Assembly: GCA_018985225.1 (NCBI GenBank)
Contig: JADGIF010000018.1
Coordinates: forward strand, 1 to 39,463
DNA length: 39,463 nt
From: Amoeboradix gromovi
Lineage: Eukaryota > Sanchytriomycota > Sanchytriomycetes > Sanchytriales > Sanchytriaceae
Reading direction: 5' to 3'
Of the stretch, positions 29,981 through 37,527 are shown piece after piece. The notes below the pieces were generated by a model that made no database searches, had not been told where the DNA came from, and saw only the letters and a list, made by a program, of their open reading frames with translations. Every line of letters starts with the position of its first letter. Position 1 is the stretch's first letter. The position numbers and the translations under genes were made by a program.

Positions 29981-30733
29981 CTACTTTACTTGCTGCAGAA
30001 GATCGATCTTGGACTGCAGAATTGAAATCATTTCTTCTTCAGACTTATCACCTTTTAGCATTTTCGTAAACAAGCCCCCTTCGAAATCAACTACATCTCC
30101 GCTAGACGGTTGAGGATAAAATACATTGTGCATTAACTTGTAATTTTCAAAGTACCGTTCGTTTGCAATTTCTCTTAACGCTTTACGTTCTGGAAGCTTG
30201 CTCTTGGCTATAAACGATTTTGGAAGCCTAGAATAAGTTGTGTTTGATGGCAAACATGGTAATCTGTTGGCTCTTTTGGGCTCGGCTTTTGCATAAGCTG
30301 GAATCATTGCCTGCTGCACATGATCCCCAACCGGAAAGTACTGCAATAGTTGCAAATACGAACTTTGAGTATTCATGTGATATTTAAATCTTCTCCTGCC
30401 TATCGTCGTGATGTTCTCTCCAGGAATTTGGCCCGAAACATTTTCAATAATCTCTACACTTCTTGATGCATCTAAACTCACTCTTTCTGACCTTTCAATA
30501 TCTTTCCACTCGTATCCGTCATCTACAAATCCAATTTGTTGTACAATTGTAAGAATAACAGATCCTAATGCAGGTTGCTGTAAAACAAATGGTTCGAATG
30601 ATATGGCGCTCATAGTTCCAGCAGCAGTTAATAAAATTTGGCCTGCTGTCTGTGCTTTTAGTGGAACTAATGATTCTTGGTATTGTATTCTACCTTTTAG
30701 AATCTCATTTTGTTTTAAAGATGGAAGCTGCAT
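29981..30733 (-). CDS. Unknown protein, 250 aa
   Basis: ATG at 30733; the frame upstream starts with TTG. Residues 1-80 contain LPSLKQNEILKGRIQYQE, TAGQILLTAAGTMSAISF and VILTIVQQIGFVDDGYEW, a mixed alpha/beta-looking section. A basic central region follows (IGRRRFKYHM, AKAEPKRANRLP, SKLPERKALREIANERYFENY). The C-terminus is short and possibly coiled (SEEEMISILQSKIDLLQQ). No signal peptide or membrane helix. I do not recognise the family. It lies 38 bp downstream of ENY2 on the same strand, in a compact run ATG4-ENY2-this gene. Real-gene support: one uninterrupted frame, codon use like its neighbours, a fitting position. Ends in TAG. Confidence 0.65.
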   Translation of the reverse strand: MQLPSLKQNEILKGRIQYQESLVPLKAQTAGQILLTAAGTMSAISFEPFVLQQPALGSVILTIVQQIGFVDDGYEWKDIERSERVSLDASRSVEIIENVSGQIPGENITTIGRRRFKYHMNTQSSYLQLLQYFPVGDHVQQAMIPAYAKAEPKRANRLPCLPSNTTYSRLPKSFIAKSKLPERKALREIANERYFENYKLMHNVFYPQPSSGDVVDFEGGLFTKMLKGDKSEEEMISILQSKIDLLQQVK

Positions 30734-30771
30734 TATTGAATGTTTCAAAAAACACTAAATTTCTTATAGTT

Positions 30772-31023
30772 TTAAAATCTTTTTATTTCAGTTACAATAA
30801 AAGATCGTACATCTTTAGGTATCTTCTCCATTAGTATTGGCAAGCACACATCCATGACTTGCTGAACTGAGGCTGTTGGTCCCATCTCATCTATTTTGGA
30901 TTTTATCAAAGTCCTTGCAGTAATTCCAAAATTCTTTTCATCCAACTTTGACTTTGTTTGTTGTATTAGCAGTTCTCTTCTCTTTGATAAAAATTCATCC
31001 AGCTTATTTGAATCATTTAGCAT
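30772..31023 (-). CDS. SUS1: ENY2/Sus1, SAGA and TREX-2 subunit
   Basis: 83 aa, the usual size for this small helical protein. The pattern is LSKRRELLIQQTKSKLDEKNF, then ARTLIKSKIDEMG, SVQQVMDVCLPILMEKIP, and DVRSFIVTEIKRF. It follows the ENY2/Sus1 layout of five helices with E-x-G and a V-P/I-P near the last helices. Sus1 works in the SAGA deubiquitinase module and in TREX-2, which links transcription to mRNA export at the nuclear pore. Mex67, also in this window, uses the same route. ATG at 31023. AATAAA lies nine bases before the stop, inside the coding sequence. Gaps to neighbours are 55 and 38 bp. Assignment rests on pattern and size; identity is low. Confidence 0.68.
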   Translation of the reverse strand: MLNDSNKLDEFLSKRRELLIQQTKSKLDEKNFGITARTLIKSKIDEMGPTASVQQVMDVCLPILMEKIPKDVRSFIVTEIKRF

Positions 31024-31078
31024 TGTTTGAAAAATAAAACTGCTATGTTAGAATAGAAGAATTTATTATAACATCAAT

Positions 31079-32148
31079 CTATATGCCATCTTCCTCTTCA
31101 CTAGGGTCTTCAAAATGTATGTTCTCATCTTCTATTCTATTTCCAGATTTATCCACAAAAAACAAACTCGGTTTTGATGAGGGTCTAGTCCCTATAGATC
31201 CTAACTTCTAAATTAATAATGGTTTACCAATTCAGAGAATGCTTTAAGTAGCTCTTCATAGTCTCCTCTGCTGTGAACTATAAATGATAAAAGTAAGTTG
31301 GGGTCTAATTGAGAAATTGGTATTTTATGACTTGGTTTCGAAATATCCAACTGGTATGAAGAAAACGAATCAAAGCTAATATTATCTATCGGAACTACTT
31401 CTTGACAAGTGTGTGGGTCTAAATATATGAGTTTATCTTCCTGAAACCCAACAAAGAAAAGAGCACTGTTAGGCTTGCCACCGGCTATTCCATTGCACCA
31501 CGGTAGTTTTAAACATCCCTTTATATGCTCGTAGTTTTCCGCGGGTATGCAATGTAACCCGAGTCTTAACGGGATTAATATTAAGAGTGGAAATTCGGTA
31601 ATTTCATGATCATATATGGTGCCATCCGTCGCAACGTATATGCCAAACGGCTTGTCTTTCTCATTGTTTACTAGATGTTTGAGTGTCATAGCTATTGTGT
31701 GTGTCCCGAACCATTCACCTATTGGTTTTAAACATTCTCTTTGCCCTGTTGCTACAATGTTGTGAAGCGAAAATTTATTGCCTTGTGTATCCAAGAAGTT
31801 GGACATAATGCTTACGTAAACGGGGCTGTCTTGTAATCTCCAATCTCTTCCTAGGAGTAAAGTGGTCCATGCATTTGCAATGATGCTCTGTCCAACCCTA
31901 ACCATGCATCCCCATCCTGAATCAGTGGCATAACCGTTTATAATGGGAAAGCCATATCTATAAGTAAACCAGGGTCGAGTTTTAAGATCACTTAAAAATG
32001 CGTTGTCAGCGTAGTGCTGACCTAGAATCCAGTATGAACTTTCTAAGTCGGCGTACTCGGTAAACATTTCCTTAACTTGGACCCATCTACGGGAATACAT
32101 AGTTGCCATTATGTAATCTCTTGTTTTATCCAAAAACGATGATTCCAT
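31079..32148 (-). CDS. ATG4: Autophagy cysteine protease Atg4, one microintron
   Basis: 349 aa after removing a 20-nt intron (31208..31227). Atg4 cleaves the C-terminus of Atg8 and later releases it from lipid. The catalytic Cys is C81 in TDSGWGCMVRVGQSI. The Asp-His pair is in YLDPHTCQ (D243, H245), and GGKPNSALFFVGF precedes it. Without splicing the protein would end at ELVNHY. With splicing it gains a 42-residue tail KLGSIGTRPSSK... that ends in an acidic stretch, HFEDPSEEEDGI. Such tails in Atg4 can carry an Atg8-interacting motif, although the exact one here is uncertain. ATG at 32148. An AATAAA lies about 12 bp after the TAG. The first gene of a tight same-strand group with ENY2. Confidence 0.92.
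31208..31227 (-). other. 20-nt microintron in ATG4
   Basis: On the minus strand GTAAACCATTATTAATTTAG, phase 0. It contains an in-frame TAA, so retention would end the protein early. Removal opens a further 43 codons. The 3' end is TTAATTTAG. Confidence 0.82.
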
Positions 32149-32824
32149 GAGAATTTGAAAATATTAATGTTTCAGTTAAAATTGGAAACTTTCTACGGAT
32201 GTGCTCTATGAACCATGGGTGTACTTTTTTACAATTATTTTCAACTCCACAAGCATCTTGTTCTTTTTACGAGACGAGAAGCACTAATTGACGAGAAACC
32301 GCTACATTCCTCATTGAAATTCATGATTTTCTCAAAAGTAAATAAATTCCACACGGAGAAGTAACCCTTGTAGCTGGCGTCACTGACTTCCTTAGGCGGG
32401 ATTGAATAGGATGCATATATATTTAGTGTTCTTTACTTGCCGCTAGATTGTCTCTGTCAAATTCCAGATGACAGCATAAGCAATCGTATCCCTCCAAGTT
32501 AGTTTCTTTATATTTCTACACCTTGCACAGGCTTGGCTAGTACACGCTTCATTGCGTTCGACCCGTTGTATTTTACGTTTCTTTTGACGGTAATTACATT
32601 TTTCGACCGGTTCTTAATTTTTGAGCTTGGAAGAGTGTATTCTGTATCGCCTTTTGAATAGGTTTTGGGACTACTGGAACGATAAATTCATGTAATCACA
32701 ATAAATGATTTATTTAATAAAATTAACGTTTTTCCATTTACCTTAACTTTGTTTTGCGTATTGAAGAATAATAGGGTGGATACTGAGCGAAAATTTTTGC
32801 CTTTTTTTACTCCAGTGAAATTTA
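32149..32824. other. Gap between ATG4 and MITE copy D
   Basis: No open frame or recognisable RNA gene. The left end is the ATG4 upstream region. GTTCGACCC near 32556 resembles a tRNA B box, but no A box or cloverleaf fits around it. Confidence 0.4.
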
Positions 32825-33277
32825 TGGGACACCAAATATAAAAACTAGACTAACTCGTTTTTAAAGGAGGTGCACCATACGGAGGAAATGCTATTATTAA
32901 TAAAATCCCTTCTTCTTTCAAATCAATTCTCTATTATTAATGTCATTTCCCTCTTTAAAATATAACAAGACGACCCACTATCTCTTTCAAGTATGCAAGG
33001 TCTTTGAGTGTGTAAGCAAAAGGTAATTCTCTTAGACGATACTCTTTATTTGTTCCATTTCTTTTTCTTCTTAGCACCTTTCGTACAACTTATTTTTGTT
33101 TTCAATTTTTATTAATCACTGTTTCTAAGATTTTGATGGATGAAAAGCTTTTATACTAAAATAATTTACTTGAACCAGTCAGATTAATTTACTTTAATTT
33201 ATTATCGGTTAATATACTTGAAATAATGATTCAAACTGTTTCAGAAAGTTAGTCTAGTTTTTATATTTGATGTCCCA
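32825..33277 (+). mobile_element. MITE copy D, complete
   Basis: 453 bp from TGGGACACCAAATATAAAAA to TTTTTATATTTGATGTCCCA, both inverted repeats intact. The left half is of the common type (GGTGCACCATACGGAGGAAA). The right half (GATGGATGAAAAGCTTTTAT, TTACTTGAACCAGTCAG) is shared with copy B and differs from copies A, C and E. Confidence 0.85.
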
Positions 33278-33417
33278 AATGTAAATAATAGAAATAAGCG
33301 TTGCAAGGTATAACAACACCCTAGTATCTATACTTGTCTCTTTAAATATATTGACGTATTCGACATGGAGGACGATACCCAAATCGTAGAAGACGTGATA
33401 TAAAACCTAAAAATATC

Positions 33418-33838
33418 ATGTCTGTTTTTGAATGTAACTGGAATGTAAATGATGAAGAAAAATGCGGAATAATATTTAACAATACTAGAGACTTGTATAT
33501 GCATTGCAGTGCAGAACATGTAGGTTTCAAAAAGAATGGAAGTCTGTCAAATTGCTGTAAATGGGATAACTGTAGTTACCGAGTTAAAAAAAGAGACCAT
33601 TTGACATCACATTTAAAATCTCGTATTACTTCTTTATGTAGATATTGATTATAGAGAATACCAGTGTAATAATTGCACGAAATTGTTTAAAAGAAATTCT
33701 GATCTCAAAAAACATAACCGTCTTATCCATGATTCGAGGAATCCGATTTCTGAACAATCCTCAATAGATCCAAATTCAATACTACCATATTTATTGACAG
33801 ATATACAGACAACTTATTCTCATTTTAGCTACCAATAA
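33418..33838 (+). CDS. PacC/Rim101-type three-finger C2H2 protein, one microintron
   Basis: 133 aa after removing a 19-nt intron (33623..33641). Three C2H2 fingers. Finger 1 uses C6, C16, H29 and H34 (the PacC-like HVG follows). Finger 2 lies in CCKWDNCSYRVKKRDHLTSHLKSH, quoted here in parts: C47, C52, H65, H69, with the PacC hallmark KRDHLTSH. Finger 3 is YQCNNCTKLFKRNSDLKKH (C77, C80, H93, H98). The second finger is completed by splicing, which creates the last His codon. PacC/Rim101 factors control the response to external pH, but they are several hundred residues long with a C-terminal processing region. This protein ends 35 residues after finger 3, so it is a minimal form or a decayed copy. 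Start: first ATG. Confidence 0.78.
33623..33641 (+). other. 19-nt microintron in the PacC-like gene
   Basis: GTATTACTTCTTTATGTAG, phase 1. Removal forms the fourth zinc ligand of finger 2 from two half codons. It is the only intron here without TAAT before the final AG. Confidence 0.78.
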
Positions 33839-34310
33839 ACTATTTGATTCGATGTGTTATTTTTAACTCTATCCATGAAAATCTTATTAACGTTTATTTC
33901 AAATCGGACCCAACCTCAGAAAATGTCCGCAACTCGAAGTCGGAGGACCTCCTGAAAAGGCATGTCAGTCCCATAATAAGCTGTCAAGCCATTTCTCAAT
34001 ATGAAAAATGCACTGGCAATCTCGTTCAAAATAGCTTGGCTGATTAGCGCTTGAGCATATGTCGCAATATCTCAACGGACAACCATTTTCATTTTCTATC
34101 TCTTAATGTCTGTAATGTTCTTTCTAGTACTTGGTTATCATTTTTTTGCTATTTTGCAATGGGTTTTTTGTGTTTTCTTCGTATTTTTCTTGTGTGGGGT
34201 ATGCTGAATCAATGATAATGATGAATCTAGTTAATTTCTAGGTGTTCCTGCCTCTTTGAAATCAGGACATTTTTTCAGAATGGGTCTCATATATCCAGCA
34301 AACATAGGAG
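33839..34310. other. Gap between PacC-like gene and LCMT1
   Basis: No supported gene. An open frame at 33844-34047 (+) starts with TTG and resembles nothing known. No repeats seen. Confidence 0.35.
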
Positions 34311-35166
34311 ATGAATCTAGCATCAACCAACGATGACGCTACGAATTGCAGGTGCTCTTGCCATTTAAAACGATATATAAATGACCCATACGTAGAATGG
34401 TTTTCAACTTATCAGTCAAAATCGCCTTTGATTAATCGTGGTACATACTTTAGAACTCAAGCAATTGATGAAATTGTTAGAGAATTTTTGAAAACACACC
34501 CAAAGGGTCAAATACTATCTCTTGGTGCTGGATTCGACACTAGATTTTTTAGAATGCAATTAAGTTGCAAATATGTGGAGATTGACAAGGATGAAGTCAT
34601 TTTAGAAAAGTTAAACAAATTAAGAAAGCATTTGAAAAAGTTGAAGATTCTCAACTGTAGCCTAAAACCCTCAGGATTAGTTAGCGACTCGTTAGAAATA
34701 AGGCATCACGATGTACTAGGCATCAATTCAGAGAATATTGATGAATTAATTGATTTTAAAAACCCAACACTTGTAATAGCCGAATGCATATTCGTATATC
34801 TAGATCCAGATAGGGTAGACATTCTGATAAAGTTATTGTCGGAGAGAAATGCCAGTATCGTTGTATATGATCCACTTGACACGGATGACAACTTTTCCCA
34901 CCAAATGAAAACAAATTTAAGGGCAATTAAATCTAATATAGCTAAGAAATGTAAACCTGGTAGGGCTTGATAAATACAAGTCACTTAAAGACCATGTTCG
35001 GCGATACGAAAACTTCAATTATCGAGTTAAAGCTTGGAAAATGGGAGATATTCCTGTTATCCCCGAAGAGGAATTGATCAGAATCAGAAAGATAGAGGTT
35101 TTTGACGAATATGAAGAATGGAATTTATTCCAGGAGCATTATCATATATTGCATGCCATAAAATAA
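34311..35166 (+). CDS. PPM1: PP2A leucine carboxyl methyltransferase, one GC-AG microintron
   Basis: 278 aa after removing a 19-nt GC-AG intron (34923..34941). LCMT1/Ppm1 methylates the C-terminal leucine of the PP2A catalytic subunit and so steers its assembly with B subunits. The N-terminus STNDDATNCRCSCHLKRYI is the family opening (TxxDA). SAM motif I is ILSLGAGFDTRFFRM. AECIFVYLDPDRVDILI is the post-II motif. Splicing joins HQMKTNLR to LRNVNLVGLDKYKSL, then NYRVKAWKMGDIP, all typical of the family C-terminus. Without splicing the frame ends at GRA. ATG at 34311 is the first in frame. The stop overlaps AAATAAA. Confidence 0.9.
34923..34941 (+). other. 19-nt GC-AG microintron in LCMT1
   Basis: GCAATTAAATCTAATATAG, phase 0. 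It has a GC donor instead of GT, and CTAATATAG at the 3' end. Other ways to join the two frames give a 13-nt intron and a poorer protein. Confidence 0.72.
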
Positions 35167-35579
35167 ATTAAACACGGAATCTCAAATTGCTTGGGAAGAC
35201 ATACCCTATAAGTTAATTCAATTTCTGTCGATATAATTATCACCCGATCCATTTGCGGACTGGCTTACCCTTTTATTGTTTCCTAGTAGACATTCCAAGG
35301 GAAGGTTTGTTTATTGTCTTAAAGCATTTGAAATTGGCATGGACCGACTATATTAGCATCCTTGAAATATTTCGAGAAATTGGCGTATGTGCCTACTTGG
35401 TGTCTTTTTTTCCATGTTATTTGTTGGTCTTACGATGATTTGATACTTACTTGTTCTCATAATACAGTTAACAGAGGATAGCTACAGAATCCAGTTGAAT
35501 AAACCGTTTATAGCGATAACATGACTTTTATTGCACCAATGATTTATTTTGCAGATACTTCCAGTACCATAAAAACTCG
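35167..35579. other. Gap between LCMT1 and Fanzor relic 2
   Basis: No supported gene. A plus-strand open frame at 35253-35438 resembles nothing known. It may be flank of the decayed Fanzor element. Confidence 0.35.
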
Positions 35580-36020
35580 GTGTTTTTTCTTTCCACTAGT
35601 TGAGGCAGGTCTCGAGATCCTGAATATTTCAAAGCTAAAGACACCGCTAATAGATGCAGAAAATACTGTTTTACCTTCCAAAACTGGTCTAAAATAAAGT
35701 TACCTTCCAAAGACATGGTAAAGACATTGTCGGAATATAGTAAAGCATTTATCAATCAAACGTGTAACAAAGTGTTTAATTTAAAAGATTATTGCATAAG
35801 ACATACATACACAAGTTGTCATTACGAAGTAGATGGAGACCATATGGCAGCAAGGAAAATACTCTTGAGGTATAAGCATCTCTATTCAATGACGCCCCAG
35901 AGTAGCGTGAGCAAACACTACAAAGAAGCAACTCGCTTTATCAGGTTCTCTATGGAAAATCTTGAATTTCTCATAAATCAGGAGAAATTTACAGATACAA
36001 ACCTTCTTCATTATCTTTAA
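35580..36020 (+). pseudogene. Fanzor C-terminal relic 2, more decayed
   Basis: Aligns by eye with relic 1 over the same region. The first part (SRDPEYFKAKDTANRCRKYCFTF) follows an in-frame TGA; then KTLSEYSKAFINQTC corresponds to KTIIECNESFTSQTC of relic 1. The alternative catalytic Glu has become Lys, and one zinc Cys (TSC to NKV) is lost. The last RuvC motif reads VDGDHMAARKIL in place of IDRDHMAVRNI, with the final Asp kept. The tail RFSMENLEFLINQ matches SFSVEILHFLENQ of relic 1. The open part has an ATG at 35715 and ends with TAA. It is followed 57 bp later by MITE copy E. Not active. Confidence 0.7.
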
Positions 36021-36077
36021 AAAGCACAAGCTCGCTACACAAATTAGTCACATTCTGCTTGTGTAAGAAGTGATACT

Positions 36078-36535
36078 TGGGACACCAAATATAAAACTAG
36101 ACTAACTGGTTTTTAAAGGAGGTGCTCCATACGGAGGATATCATTAATTAAAGATCTTCTTCTGTTATACCAAGATTCTCTCATTAATTGTATTCGTCTT
36201 TTTAAAATAAAACTAGAAGACCCTGCATCTCGTTCAAATACATGAGGTCTTTGAGCATCTAAGCAAAAGGTGCATTTTCTTAGACGGTGCTCTTTTCTAG
36301 AGTCATCTTGTAATGTTATACTAGCATCATTACTCTTATCTATTCTAGTTGAAATAAAGATTGGATGAAAGAGTAAGAGAATGGCTGTACAGAATATTTA
36401 TTTTCCTTTTATACTCGCCAACTCCGCAACTAGCTGAATGTCCACTCGCCTCTTAAATCCATAAAATTAATAAAGCTGAAATAATGTTCCAAGTTGCTAC
36501 AGAAAGTTAGTCCAGTTTTTATATTTGATGCATCA
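36078..36535 (+). mobile_element. MITE copy E
   Basis: Left end TGGGACACCAAATATAAAAC, slightly diverged (one A deleted). Inner blocks match copies A and C almost throughout. Right end AGTTAGTCCAGTTTTTATAT then TTGATGCATCA, a damaged form of TTGATGTCCCA. 458 bp, non-coding. Confidence 0.82.
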
Positions 36536-36604
36536 TCTGTTAAAGAATCCAAATAAAATATAACTGATATTTACAAAAATTTTGATCTAGCTACTTCTGT
36601 ATTG

Positions 36605-36907
36605 ATGTCAAATTTGTTTTGGATGAAACAATCAATTCTCTCTGGTGTCTTGGCTAGTCTGGCATCTGTATCAGCAAAGCAGGGAAACGTTCTTGGGTGT
36701 GTTTTTTTAAACATTCTAATGTGGTATGTATATAAGTACGCTCTTATGGAATATAATAGTGTAAGAGTTCAGAGTATAAACATGACTGCTCAAATAATTT
36801 GCAGTTGTATTTTTGGATATTTGGTTTTTGGAGAATCTTTAACATCTAATAATTTGATTCAAATACTATTAATGATTGCCGGCGTTTTCATTCTGGATAA
36901 TAAATAA
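36605..36907 (+). CDS. TMEM42-like small EamA-type membrane protein
   Basis: 100 aa from the ATG at 36605. Four hydrophobic helices: SILSGVLASLASVSAKQG, LGCVFLNILMWYVYKYAL, INMTAQIICSCIFGYLVFGE and LIQILLMIAGVFIL. This is one half of an EamA/DMT-type fold. The layout, with an A-S-x-x-A-K stretch, N-x-x-M-W and F-G-E, matches the TMEM42 family of single-module proteins. Function of that family is not settled; transport as a dimer is only inferred. The stop follows directly on AATAAA. Confidence 0.72.
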   Translation: MSNLFWMKQSILSGVLASLASVSAKQGNVLGCVFLNILMWYVYKYALMEYNSVRVQSINMTAQIICSCIFGYLVFGESLTSNNLIQILLMIAGVFILDNK

Positions 36908-37527
36908 GCTGACTTCACAATGGGAAACTGCTTTATGTTCTTTTGGACACACTCGTTACTTGTCAATTTGTGAGGCATATTAACAAAAAGTGTCATATAA
37001 TTTAGCATGGTCTACGATGCACTGGAGTGCAATTGTATCGCGCATATCCTGATGGTGTCTGAGAATGGTCACTTAAAATCTCAGTGTGAACATTGTTGCG
37101 CTGCAGCTGATGACGAGAACAATCTGCTCTTCAAATAGAGGAAGCTTTGCGCAGCATGTAACAATGTGCACAGCATGTAAAACAAGAAAGAAAGTTGAAG
37201 CAACAGTAATTTCGGGTTCGCATAGTGCACATCTATCTTAACATTTATTCAAACCTGTCACTTTCTTAGTTAGAAGTAACACTGCGTAATTAATCTAGAA
37301 TATATTTCAACGTGTTGAAGGTGATTTATAGCATACTAGCAATAGAGGATCATGCTCAAAGATTCAGATTATAACCTTTGAGCCAGTTAGGTACACAAAC
37401 ATAAGTGTATACTCACAGAGCTATCTTAATGAGCAGTGCTATGTTATTGAGACATTTTTGTAAACCATCGTGCAGTTTAGTGTTCATACAGTCGTAAATC
37501 AGGACTTTTAATGAAGAGAAATTGAAT
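36908..37527. other. Gap between TMEM42-like gene and SET2
   Basis: No certain gene. A short frame from the ATG at 37009 (about 42 codons) contains QCEHCC. After its TAG, HVTMCTACKTRKK follows in another frame; together they look faintly like a Cys-rich zinc module, but nothing more. Convergent 3' flanks occupy both ends. Confidence 0.35.

Noticed and set aside
35528-35755. Minus-strand 75-aa open frame over Fanzor relic 2
   Set aside because: It lies opposite the region that aligns with relic 1 on the plus strand and has no similarity of its own.
37143-37160. U4 snRNA start (AGCTTTGCGCAG)
   Set aside because: The match ends after 12 bases and none of the later conserved U4 blocks or Sm site follows.
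37494-37512. Third Fanzor tail, since AAATCAGGACTTTTAA occurs both here and at the end of relic 1
   Set aside because: Only 16 bases match and the flanks are unrelated.
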